Origin: an uncultured Bacteroidales bacterium
GTDB taxonomy: Bacteria > Bacteroidota > Bacteroidia > Bacteroidales > F082
Length of the DNA stretch: 64,000 nt
Direction of reading: 5' to 3'
NCBI GenBank assembly: GCA_946408345.1
Contig: CAMJRR010000006.1
Location: forward strand, 1 to 64,000
Part shown: positions 1-7,844 of the stretch, one piece after another
Layout of the letters: each line of letters begins with the position of its first letter
Position numbering within the stretch: the first letter of the stretch is position 1
Notes under the pieces: model-generated
The model's database searches: none
What the model was told of the DNA's origin: nothing
What the model saw: only the letters and a program-made list of their open reading frames with translations
Made by a program: the position numbers and the translations under genes

Positions 1-2
1 GG

Positions 3-395
3 CCAATCCTTTTTTTTACGCGTCAACGCTCAGACACACTTTTGGGGACAGTATCCATTTATGATTTAGACTGCAATTTCAATCGGATATATGGCAATAC
101 TTATGGACATTTTTTTGGTGTGGCTCCTTATACTAATTTTCAGGTTTACAAGGGCTTGTTTGTTCATATCGAAGATGAAGTGATGTATGGAATTGTCAGA
201 TTGAATCATGAGACTGTATCCCGAAACTGGTATAATAGTATATTTGTGGGTGGTGGATATCGGAATTATGCCTATGATGGCAGTTACGTATACATTATGG
301 TGCTTTACAACCTTAGTTGGGGAGCTTTGCAATCGAATACTTGGGATACGCCCTATATTTCCCCAATCGCACTGCGTGTGGGCTATTGTTTTTGA
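3..395 (+). CDS. C-terminal part of an outer-membrane beta-barrel-like protein (5' end outside window)
   Basis: The frame is open from the first bases of the window, so the gene is probably cut at its 5' end; the only start-like codon inside is a TTG at 42. The visible 117+ residues are rich in Tyr, Gly and Val in an alternating pattern typical of transmembrane beta-strands. The protein ends in RVGYCF, a terminal aromatic residue as in many BAM-inserted outer-membrane proteins. No family can be named from this fragment. I infer an outer-membrane location. Confidence 0.5.
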   Translation, partial: PILFFTRQRSDTLLGTVSIYDLDCNFNRIYGNTYGHFFGVAPYTNFQVYKGLFVHIEDEVMYGIVRLNHETVSRNWYNSIFVGGGYRNYAYDGSYVYIMVLYNLSWGALQSNTWDTPYISPIALRVGYCF

Positions 396-466
396 ATACT
401 GAGTTCAGAATGTCGAGATACGGCATTGGAATTTGCCTCCATACTGCTTCCTTGAATCATATTTAA

Positions 467-994
467 TCATTCTAACTCCGATTTGAAGTCATTCAAGAAA
501 TCCTCGCCGTTCATAACTTTGTATGCTTCGTCGCCAAAATAGTGAATCATCGGTTCAAATTGCTTGGCTTCTTGGTAGCCACCGATGACTTGGAGGATTC
601 TCATCTCATTGTCCATAATGACATAGGAAGGATACGACATCTTGCCTTTCAGCAGTGCTTGTGCCAATTGGTGCGAACCTTTACGCCCGTCGGGACGCAA
701 AACTCCAACAAATTGGTGTCCCTGAAAGCTGAGGGTGTCTTGACGCTCGGCGTCAAATTTCACGGCATAAAAGTGTTCATTCATATATCTGGCAATCACC
801 GGATTGGCGAAAGTCGATTGATCCATCCGTTTACACCATCCGCACCAGTCGGTGTAGACATCGATGAAGACCATTTTGGGTTTCTTGGCACAGCGTTCAA
901 CTGCATCCTCAAAGCTCATCCATTGGATTTTTTCTTGCGCAAAAGCACGTGTGCCTAGCAGGGCGAATAAAGCGATGATTAGTGTTCTTCTCAT
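467..994 (-). CDS. Exported thioredoxin-fold protein (CGWC active site)
   Basis: This 175-residue protein starts with a signal peptide (MRRTLIIALFALLGTRAFAQ, cleavage likely after AFA). A thioredoxin-like domain follows, with DWCGWCKRMD near residue 50, a CxxC redox pair. The pattern VFIDVYTDWCGWCK, a later PSYVIMD (the cis-Pro segment) and the overall length fit the periplasmic thioredoxin_7/DUF255-like group of Bacteroidota. Likely role: reducing or isomerising disulfides, or chaperoning envelope proteins. The substrate is unknown. It stands alone, convergent with the preceding gene and about 90 bp downstream of smpB on the same strand. Confidence 0.8.
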   Translation of the reverse strand: MRRTLIIALFALLGTRAFAQEKIQWMSFEDAVERCAKKPKMVFIDVYTDWCGWCKRMDQSTFANPVIARYMNEHFYAVKFDAERQDTLSFQGHQFVGVLRPDGRKGSHQLAQALLKGKMSYPSYVIMDNEMRILQVIGGYQEAKQFEPMIHYFGDEAYKVMNGEDFLNDFKSELE

Positions 995-1083
995 TTTGTT
1001 GTTTGTTTGTGGCTTATGGCCTGTTGCCCATAGCTTGCTCCCATCTCAATTAATGCATGCCTTAGATCCTCAACCATTGTTAA

Positions 1084-1545
1084 TTAATACCTATCCATTC
1101 TTTCCAGTTCCCGCTTCGAGTCCTTGGTTTTCAGGCTCTCGCGTTTGTCATAATAATGCTTCCCTCGCGCCAAGGCAATGTCCAGCTTTGCCAAGCCGTT
1201 CTCATTAATAAATAAGGTGACCGGGACTATAGTAAACCCTTTTTCCTGCACTTTGTTTTTCAACTTGCGTAATTCGCGGGCGTTGAGCAGTAGTTTACGG
1301 TCGCGCTTGGGGTCGTGGTTGTTGTAGGTGCCTTGGGCATATTCTGCGATATGCATCCCGATGACAAACAGCTCATTGCCCTTGAAACTGCAATATGAAT
1401 CCGCCAAACTCGCCTTGCCTCCTCTGATGGACTTTATTTCTGTTCCAGTCAGCACGATGCCTGCTGTCAGCGTTTCCACAAGAAAGTATTCAAAAGTGGC
1501 GCGTTTGTTCTTTATCTTGATGTTATTGTTGTTGTTTTTTTCCAT
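1084..1545 (-). CDS. smpB: SsrA-binding protein SmpB
   Basis: SmpB binds tmRNA and delivers it to stalled ribosomes for trans-translation. The 153-residue protein has the family hallmarks: [10 protein letters not shown] near the start, [44 protein letters not shown], and the basic tail [19 protein letters not shown]. An upstream extension to 1617 is open, but a TAGTTTTG promoter box (1554-1561, minus strand) lies inside it. The true start is therefore the ATG at 1545, giving a very short leader. The N-terminus carries a run of five Asn. It is divergent from aroC. The tmRNA gene itself is not in this window. Confidence 0.95.
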   Translation of the reverse strand: MEKNNNNNIKIKNKRATFEYFLVETLTAGIVLTGTEIKSIRGGKASLADSYCSFKGNELFVIGMHIAEYAQGTYNNHDPKRDRKLLLNARELRKLKNKVQEKGFTIVPVTLFINENGLAKLDIALARGKHYYDKRESLKTKDSKRELERMDRY

Positions 1546-1553
1546 TGCGGCTG

Positions 1554-1561
1554 CAAAACTA
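1554..1561 (-). promoter_or_regulatory. -7 box of smpB promoter (TAGTTTTG)
   Basis: Bacteroidota TAnnTTTG element on the minus strand, 8 nt before the smpB ATG. A TTG (plus-strand CAA at 1584-1586) sits 22 nt upstream. This implies an almost leaderless message. Confidence 0.65.
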
Positions 1562-1593
1562 CAAAATTCTTGCCGAAACTGACCAAAAAAGCG

Positions 1594-1601
1594 TACTTTT
1601 G
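1594..1601 (+). promoter_or_regulatory. -7 box of aroC promoter (TACTTTTG)
   Basis: TAnnTTTG element with TTG at 1570-1572, 21 nt upstream. The aroC ATG is only 5 nt after the box, so the transcript would be leaderless or nearly so. Confidence 0.65.
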
Positions 1602-1606
1602 TCGCT

Positions 1607-2557
1607 ATGAATACCATAGGTCACAACTTTAGACTTACCACTTTCGGTGAATCGCATGGCACTGCAATCGGTGGTGTCATTGATGGCTGTCCTCCGAAAT
1701 GGAAATTGGATTTTGATTTTATTGAATCAGAATTATTTAGACGCAAGACAGGACAATCTCCAACGAGTTCCAGACGCAAAGAGACTGACCAAGTAGAATG
1801 GCTATCTGGCCTTTTGGATGGTGTCACTTTGGGCACGCCCATTGCTTTTATGGTGCGCAACAATGATGCCAATCCAGAGGATTATGAGGCTTTGAAAGAC
1901 ATCTATCGTCCTTCACACGCTGATTTCACTTATGAACAGAAATACGGCATACGCGACTGGCGAGGCGGTGGCAGGGCCTCTGCCCGGACCACCTTGCCGA
2001 TCGTGGTGGCAGGTGCTATCGCCAAGCAGATATTGATAGGCCAAGGCATCCAGATTTTTTCCGAAGTGATTTCGATGGGTGATGTTGAACAGGCTCGAAA
2101 AATGGGCGATACAGTCGGTGGCATCGTGGAATGCCGTATTTATTGTGCGCCATCAGGCTTGGGCGAACCGATGTTCGGCAAGTTCTCAGCAGAACTGGCC
2201 CATGCCATGTTCAGTCTTCCGGCTGTGAAAGGTTTTGAAATCGGTGATGGCTTTGCCTTGGCGAGTAGTAAAGGCTCCGAAGCCAATGACTCTTTTTATA
2301 ATAAGGGGGGCAAAATCACCACTTTGACCAATCATTCCGGTGGCATCCAAGGCGGCATCACCAACGGGAATGTTGTCGTTTTCCGTGTTGCCTTCAAACC
2401 AATACCAAGTATTGCACAGCCTCAGCGTACCGTGAATCGGGTAGGGGAGCCTTGTGAAATCGCTATCGAAGGAAGACATGACGTCTGTGCTTTGCCGCGT
2501 GCCTTAGTGCTCGTCGAGGCCTTGGCAGCTATAGTGACCTTAGATATGGAATCTTAG
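1607..2557 (+). CDS. aroC: Chorismate synthase (short form)
   Basis: Chorismate synthase converts 5-enolpyruvylshikimate-3-phosphate to chorismate with reduced FMN, the last shikimate-pathway step. Family motifs are clear: [14 protein letters not shown] with the catalytic His at residue 17, [16 protein letters not shown] with the second catalytic His, [22 protein letters not shown] and [11 protein letters not shown]. At 316 residues it is about 40 shorter than typical 355-360-residue homologues. Roughly 30 residues are missing between ISMGDV and [10 protein letters not shown], and the tail is also shorter. The FMN and substrate motifs are kept, so I expect activity. aroK and aroE lie elsewhere in the window. 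Confidence 0.93.
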   Translation: MNTIGHNFRLTTFGESHGTAIGGVIDGCPPKWKLDFDFIESELFRRKTGQSPTSSRRKETDQVEWLSGLLDGVTLGTPIAFMVRNNDANPEDYEALKDIYRPSHADFTYEQKYGIRDWRGGGRASARTTLPIVVAGAIAKQILIGQGIQIFSEVISMGDVEQARKMGDTVGGIVECRIYCAPSGLGEPMFGKFSAELAHAMFSLPAVKGFEIGDGFALASSKGSEANDSFYNKGGKITTLTNHSGGIQGGITNGNVVVFRVAFKPIPSIAQPQRTVNRVGEPCEIAIEGRHDVCALPRALVLVEALAAIVTLDMES

Positions 2558-2575
2558 CGTGTTTTTGAACCATAA

Positions 2576-2618
2576 ACAATTCAACACCCCAACAATTCAA
2601 CAATCAACAATTCAACAT
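2576..2618. repeat. Short direct repeats of CAACAATTCAACA type
   Basis: The spacer between aroC and the thioesterase gene holds about three near-identical copies of a 13-nt unit (CAACAATTCAACA and variants). No palindrome or coding potential is seen. It resembles simple intergenic repeat tracts elsewhere in this window. Confidence 0.6.
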
Positions 2619-2622
2619 AAAA

Positions 2623-3021
2623 ATGTTCTCCTGTCCCATCCAAATCCGAATGAGCGACCTTGACCCTTATAACCATGTCAACAACGGGTCGCAGTGCAAT
2701 TACTTCGACATGGGTCGAAGCCGCTATTTCGAGCATGTTTTCCAAACCGAAATCAACTGGCTCACTTTTAAATACGTCCTTGTCCACGTGGACTTGGACT
2801 TCCAAAAGCCCGTACACTTCCATGACCCAATTGTCTGTGAAAGTCGCGTCATTGAGGTAGGCAACTCTAGTTTCAAGATGGAGCAATGCCTCAAGGATGC
2901 CGAAACGGGCGAAGTCAAGACCTTGTGCCATGCCGTGGTGGTCTATTTTGACCGCGAAGCGAACAAAGCAGAGCGGATACCTGACCATGAACGCGCATTG
3001 TTGAAAGTCGAGACTTCTTGA
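2623..3021 (+). CDS. Acyl-CoA thioesterase, 4HBT (hotdog) family
   Basis: A 132-residue single hotdog-fold domain of the YbgC/FadM type. It opens with IQIRMSDLDPYNHVNNG, where the Asp of the D-x-x-x-H-V-N motif is the expected catalytic residue. NYFDMGRSRYFEHV follows, then the strand HVDLDFQKPVHFHDPI. The family hydrolyses acyl-CoA or acyl-ACP thioesters; substrate chain length cannot be read from the sequence. It lies 65 bp after aroC and may be co-transcribed with it. A new promoter precedes the next gene. Confidence 0.85.
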   Translation: MFSCPIQIRMSDLDPYNHVNNGSQCNYFDMGRSRYFEHVFQTEINWLTFKYVLVHVDLDFQKPVHFHDPIVCESRVIEVGNSSFKMEQCLKDAETGEVKTLCHAVVVYFDREANKAERIPDHERALLKVETS

Positions 3022-3087
3022 AGAGAAAAGGATTTCTCTCGACAATAATAATGAGCAAAATTGCTCGTTTAATTTTTGAAAAAGTGC

Positions 3088-3095
3088 TATATTTG
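3088..3095 (+). promoter_or_regulatory. -7 box for the vWA/tubulin-like operon (TATATTTG)
   Basis: TAnnTTTG element just after the thioesterase gene. The expected start of transcription is near 3100, so in-frame codons upstream of it (TTG at 3018) cannot be the translation start. The -33 element is weak. Confidence 0.6.
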
Positions 3096-3137
3096 CATCC
3101 TATTAACATGAAGTGGAAAATATTTGAAAACAACAAT

Positions 3138-4172
3138 ATGAGAATTAGGCTTTTTGCAACAATTGTACTGGTTTTGTTGGGCTATTCCTATTTGTTTACC
3201 CAGTCGGACAATGTAAAGGATATACGCCAAACTTATCTTTGGGACGTGACATTGTCTATGCAGGGTAAGGCTCCTGGTGCCCCTGATATTTGGGAGCAAG
3301 TTAAGGAGGCTATTATCTCTGATATCCAACAGATTAGTGATGACAGAACCGAAATCGTCGTAATCCCCTTTCAACATCAGGCTTTGGATGAATGGCGTGA
3401 ATATGCTACATCAACTGGGAAGGCTGCATTGATTTCAAAAATCAAGGCATATAAGATTCCCCTCCATAATTTTGGGGGCAAAATGACGACTATGACCTGC
3501 CTTTACGAACCGCTAAAATATGTGGTCGACAAAGTGCTCTCGGTTGACAAGGTTGATATCTTGAAGTTGATGACCGATGGCATTTCTGACGAACATCAGG
3601 CTGAGTATGAGGAGCTTTTGAGCCGTTGGTGTCAAATCGCCAAGGAGAAGGATGCCTTTGGATTTTATATTATGCTTACCAGTCAAGCGGTTGAGGGACG
3701 TACTGTCCTTGAAAGGATTAATCCTTGCCGTTTTGATGCCATCGATGTGGCTGACCTTGGTGGAACAGATGTTTCCCTTTTAATGTTGACGCCTCCCAAA
3801 AATGTGGCGTTCAATGTTCGTGAAGACTATGGCAAGAGCTTGGCATTCAGACTTGTCCGAAGCGGAAGTGGGACGCTTCAACAAGGTTACAAGGTACATG
3901 TGTATTCCGTTGAGAATGAATATATTCATGTGGATGCCATTGCGGAACTGCAATCGGATTGTTCCATCACAGTAAACTCCGATTACCTGATGTCGTTGGA
4001 ACAGATGGTGGATAGCCTTCCTGTCGATGTTAACGATAAGGTCATACTGCGAATGGAACCTGCCGAGGGTATGGACCGACTTCCGTATGCGATGACACGC
4101 ATTTTAGATGCTCCTACCGTTATGGAAATGATTAATAAAACCGAAAAAACCGTTAAGTTCCATGTGCGCTAA
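3138..4172 (+). CDS. Exported von Willebrand factor A (vWA) domain protein
   Basis: First gene of a four-gene operon. From ATG 3138 the 344-residue product has a signal sequence or signal anchor (MRIRLFATIVLVLLGYSYLF). A vWA domain follows, with MIDAS-like DVTLSM at residues 36-41, a threonine-rich TTMTCLYEP segment and LKLMTDGISDE supplying the later Asp. vWA domains bind metal and mediate protein-protein contacts. The C-terminal half (about 210-344) is beta-rich and unrecognised. An alternative ATG at 3108 adds ten residues. The stop overlaps the next gene by 11 bp, so translation is coupled. It probably acts in the periplasm as the outer piece of an envelope complex. Confidence 0.75.
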   Translation: MRIRLFATIVLVLLGYSYLFTQSDNVKDIRQTYLWDVTLSMQGKAPGAPDIWEQVKEAIISDIQQISDDRTEIVVIPFQHQALDEWREYATSTGKAALISKIKAYKIPLHNFGGKMTTMTCLYEPLKYVVDKVLSVDKVDILKLMTDGISDEHQAEYEELLSRWCQIAKEKDAFGFYIMLTSQAVEGRTVLERINPCRFDAIDVADLGGTDVSLLMLTPPKNVAFNVREDYGKSLAFRLVRSGSGTLQQGYKVHVYSVENEYIHVDAIAELQSDCSITVNSDYLMSLEQMVDSLPVDVNDKVILRMEPAEGMDRLPYAMTRILDAPTVMEMINKTEKTVKFHVR

Positions 4173-5094
4173 AAGATTTCTTATGTGGGCAGTACTTTGC
4201 CCTTTGATGTTGCTGGTTTCATGTGGCAAGAAGGATGATGAAACCACGGCTCCAACGCGTTGGGGAAAGACTAATTATTACGAAAAGTTCTTGTGGAAGA
4301 AGCATGTTCCCGACACGCTTTACAGAACCATGGAATTTGACTTCAACCAAGATGCCAAGCGTTATATGAATGAGCCGCTTCGTTTGGGGTTGTACAAGAA
4401 AACCGATAAGGACAAAATGGTTCTGGTGTCGGAGAAAGAGATGGAGGTTTTCGTTGAAGGCAAGAAGTGCAAGGAAAACATTATTGATGTGCTTCCAAAT
4501 ATGGATGAGATAAAGGTTGGAATCGTTTTCAAACCTGAGGCGGAAAATAAAGTGCATCATTGGTTTTTCCGTCCTGTTGATGACGGTGGTTTGGACCGCA
4601 TCAATGATATGGCCCCTGATGCTTTCAACGCCGATAATTCATCGTTGATGGAAGTCGAGGTGGAAAAGAATAAGGTGATGAATCCGTTGGCTGAAGGTCT
4701 TTTGTTGATGGGTGTCTTTTTGATTGGCAGTTTGCTGGTGTGGTTGCTGATATTGAAGGCCATATTTTTCCCGACCTTCCGTGTGGGAAAGATTCAGCTC
4801 ACCGACCCTGTGCCATACAATAGCCTTAAAAGATTGAAAGGCTATCGTAAACTCATTCTTACCAACAAGAAAACCACTCAAAGCTTTTTCAACAGATTGT
4901 TCACGGGAAAGGTGCAGTATGAGGTGAATCCCATTTGGACGAACGATGTGCTGATTGAGCCCAAGGACAAGAATAGCGTCAGGCTTCGCTGTCCCTTGGA
5001 TTATATGGCAGATGCCCGTGTGCTCAAGAAGAATCAGGAGTACACCATTCACAATATCACGACAGGTAATAAGACAACAATAAAAATATCATAA
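4162..5094 (+). CDS. Lipoprotein-signal, single-span membrane protein of the tubulin-like operon
   Basis: The 310-residue protein has a lipoprotein signal (MLLVSCGKK, Cys near residue 21). A periplasmic region of about 150 residues follows, then one long hydrophobic helix at about 180-205 (EGLLLMGVFLIGSLLVWLLILKA). The cytoplasmic beta-rich tail of about 100 residues ends in YTIHNITTGNKTTIKIS. No known family is recognised. A lipid anchor plus a membrane helix would make it a link between the exported vWA protein and the cytoplasmic tubulin-like GTPase. It overlaps the vWA gene by 11 bp and is 6 bp from the next gene. Function is inferred from context only. Confidence 0.6.
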   Translation: MCAKRFLMWAVLCPLMLLVSCGKKDDETTAPTRWGKTNYYEKFLWKKHVPDTLYRTMEFDFNQDAKRYMNEPLRLGLYKKTDKDKMVLVSEKEMEVFVEGKKCKENIIDVLPNMDEIKVGIVFKPEAENKVHHWFFRPVDDGGLDRINDMAPDAFNADNSSLMEVEVEKNKVMNPLAEGLLLMGVFLIGSLLVWLLILKAIFFPTFRVGKIQLTDPVPYNSLKRLKGYRKLILTNKKTTQSFFNRLFTGKVQYEVNPIWTNDVLIEPKDKNSVRLRCPLDYMADARVLKKNQEYTIHNITTGNKTTIKIS

Positions 5095-5100
5095 TCGACT

Positions 5101-7839
5101 ATGGCAACAAAGATTAAACGCTGCTTGTATATCGGACTCGGCGGCACTGGAATGAATGCACTTCTTCACACAAAGAAGATGTTTATCGACACTTATGGAG
5201 AAGTTCCTCCTATGATTGGTTTCCTCGGAATTGATACCGATGGTGGTGCTTACAAGAAATCGCTCCTTTCGAACCATAGCGAGGAGGTCAGACTTGATCC
5301 GAAGGAACAACTTCCTATTATGGTAGCGCGAGCTCGCCCCATTTATGATGTTAATAAAGAATCTTTCTCCTGGATTTCGGAGGAAAACCTTTATGCGCTC
5401 ACCTCTATGGAATTGGGTGCCGGTCAAGTCAGGTCTAATGGTCGTTTTGCATTTACGGTCAATTACGACAATATTTGTCGAAAGGTGGACACGGTTTTGG
5501 CTCAGATTACGAATGCGCATATTATCAATAACGACAAATATGAGTTGTTAGGCTCCAATACGGAGATACACATGGTGTTTTCCGTTTGTGGCGGCACAGG
5601 TTGCGGCACATTCATCAACATGGCCTATCTGCTTCGTGAGAAGGCTCCTAGTTGTAAACTGACGGGTTATGCCGTGTTGCCCGATGTGTTCAAGCACATG
5701 TCAAGCTCGGGTATGGCCAAGGTGGCTCCTAACGCATACGGTGCCATCGAAGATTTGGACTACCTGATGCATATGGGCATAGGGAGCAAGCCCGTGAAGT
5801 TGGAATATATCAACAGCTCCGTCGAGATTAAAGACAGGCCGTTCAATTCGGTGATTTTCATCGATAACAAAAACGACCGTGGCGACACCTATACGCATGT
5901 GGATGAATTGGCCGAGATGATTAGTCTTGCGTTGGTGACTTCTGCGGGCGAGCTTTCCTCGGCATCGGCGAGTGTGAGCGACAACATTGAGAAGAATATC
6001 AGGGAAGGCTCGATGGATATTGAAAACAAAAAGGCTTGGGCCGCTGGCATGGGCGTGTGTGAGATTATATATCGTGGCCAGGATTTGAGTGACATTTATG
6101 CCATCAAGTCGGCCAAGAATCTCATCGACCGTTTCTTCAACAGCTGCAAAGATGCCAACCTGATTGCCAACAACTGGATTGACAGCCCGAATGTCAATAT
6201 CCGTGAAAACAACAATTACGATCATGTCATCGATTATATCTGCGACAAGTCGCCAAAGTATGAACTGACGGTCAACGACTATGGCAACCCAAAGCCTGAG
6301 ATTGAACAAAATCTCAATATTAATCGTGTCAAAGATGAGGATATCAACAAGAAAATCAATGACCTTACGAGTCGTGTGCGCACGGAGTTGAGGAAGCTTA
6401 TCATAGAGCATATCAATCAAGAGTGTGGTATTTCTACTGTCGAAAACGTGCTTGAAGCGATTGAAGACCAGGTTGATGTCTTTTTGGATGAAATGAACAA
6501 AGAGAAGGAGGATTTCCTCTCTCGCGAACCTATGCTTCAATCCGCATTGGATACGGCAGCGGCGGACCTCAGCGAGTATCATGCCAAGTTCTTCCATAGC
6601 AAAACCAAGCTGGAAGATTTGGCCAACGATGTCACTGACGCTTGTCGCGCCTTAGGCACATGCAAGTTGGAGATTGTGCGTCGCACCGCTGCCATCACCG
6701 TGTATAATAATGTCAAAGGTATTTTGGCTGAAGCGAACAGTAAGATCCGCCTGATTTCCGAAAGTATGAAATCGGTGAGCCGTAGTCTTTCCACAAAACT
6801 GGCTCGTATTCAGAATAATGTGGGTAAGGCTCCTGCGACTTTCCAAATTGACTTGGCCCAGAATTCATTGAATTCGGTGAGTGTGATTGCCGATGAAGTG
6901 CAGATTCCTGAGTTCGTCAAGGGACTCCGCATGGAAGGTAAAATCTATGCTTTCACAGTCTTGTCCAATGAGGAAATCGAGGAAGAAATCCTGAAATACA
7001 CCAAGCGGTTGCATACGGCTCGCAACTGGAGAGACACTGGCATTGACGAGATTTTGGATAAGATGCCGCAAGAAGAGTTTGACCGCATCACACAGGTTGC
7101 AATTGAAAAGGCTATGCCATTGTTCCGTTACGATTACCGTGGTTATATGCCCAAGGAGCGTCCCCGCGACAGTTTCTTTGTGGGTGTGCCCGACAAGCTG
7201 AACAACCGCCTGTATAAGAACGACTTCTTCAAGAGCAAACTGACGGGTACGATGGATGTGGATTTTGCCAGTATTGGCGTGAACGACCGTATTATTATTT
7301 ATCGTCAGGTGGGCGTGGTTCCTGCCTATACGCTCTATGCTCTTCCCGATTATTTGAAGGAGTATGAGCAGTGTCGTGTGAATTGCCATTATGATGCCAA
7401 TCTGGAAACGAGGATGAAACGTGAGGATTTCAGCCTGAAGCCGAAAAAGGCCAGCGATGAGGATTTGCTAGACCTTTGGGTAAAGGGCCTTATTTTTGGC
7501 TTGGTGAAGAACGAGAATGGTGACTACTATTTCCAAAGTCAGGAATATGGCGATGCCTTGGACGATTTCTGGGTAAAGTTGGGCGAGTATCGAGACGAAG
7601 CTTTCGACCAATTCCGTACCTATAAAACCTCCATTCGCAAGGAGTTTAATGAGTTCTTGGATCATCTTGCCGACAGCAAAGGCTCCGATGCCATCAAGAA
7701 AATCATAGATGATGTGAAAATGAACTATTATGAGAAGTTCTCGCAGATTAATATGACAAAGGAGGAAGTGAAAAAGAAGGGTTATGAGCGTATCAAAGAT
7801 TTGATCACCAACGAATTGGTACATATTAAACAGCTTTAA
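5101..7839 (+). CDS. Tubulin/FtsZ-like GTPase (Tubulin_2-type, FtsZl-1-like)
   Basis: A 912-residue protein with a tubulin-superfamily GTPase domain in the first ~320 residues. Visible are GLGGTGMNALLH near the N-terminus, FLGIDTDGG, and the glycine-rich tubulin signature CGGTGCGTF at residues 163-171, which should bind GTP phosphates. It is far longer than FtsZ (about 400). The middle (about 400-600) is predicted alpha-helical and coiled-coil, and the C-terminal third is unrecognised. The family is predicted to remodel membranes and is often encoded beside vWA and membrane proteins, as here. It is cytoplasmic, with no signal or membrane helix, and lies 6 bp after the membrane lipoprotein and 5 bp before the protease gene. 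Confidence 0.75.
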   Translation: MATKIKRCLYIGLGGTGMNALLHTKKMFIDTYGEVPPMIGFLGIDTDGGAYKKSLLSNHSEEVRLDPKEQLPIMVARARPIYDVNKESFSWISEENLYALTSMELGAGQVRSNGRFAFTVNYDNICRKVDTVLAQITNAHIINNDKYELLGSNTEIHMVFSVCGGTGCGTFINMAYLLREKAPSCKLTGYAVLPDVFKHMSSSGMAKVAPNAYGAIEDLDYLMHMGIGSKPVKLEYINSSVEIKDRPFNSVIFIDNKNDRGDTYTHVDELAEMISLALVTSAGELSSASASVSDNIEKNIREGSMDIENKKAWAAGMGVCEIIYRGQDLSDIYAIKSAKNLIDRFFNSCKDANLIANNWIDSPNVNIRENNNYDHVIDYICDKSPKYELTVNDYGNPKPEIEQNLNINRVKDEDINKKINDLTSRVRTELRKLIIEHINQECGISTVENVLEAIEDQVDVFLDEMNKEKEDFLSREPMLQSALDTAAADLSEYHAKFFHSKTKLEDLANDVTDACRALGTCKLEIVRRTAAITVYNNVKGILAEANSKIRLISESMKSVSRSLSTKLARIQNNVGKAPATFQIDLAQNSLNSVSVIADEVQIPEFVKGLRMEGKIYAFTVLSNEEIEEEILKYTKRLHTARNWRDTGIDEILDKMPQEEFDRITQVAIEKAMPLFRYDYRGYMPKERPRDSFFVGVPDKLNNRLYKNDFFKSKLTGTMDVDFASIGVNDRIIIYRQVGVVPAYTLYALPDYLKEYEQCRVNCHYDANLETRMKREDFSLKPKKASDEDLLDLWVKGLIFGLVKNENGDYYFQSQEYGDALDDFWVKLGEYRDEAFDQFRTYKTSIRKEFNEFLDHLADSKGSDAIKKIIDDVKMNYYEKFSQINMTKEEVKKKGYERIKDLITNELVHIKQL

Positions 7840-7844
7840 GGCAA

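Noticed and set aside
3018-3137. Upstream extension of the vWA protein to TTG 3018
   Set aside because: A TATATTTG promoter box lies inside the extension and the signal sequence starts at ATG 3138.
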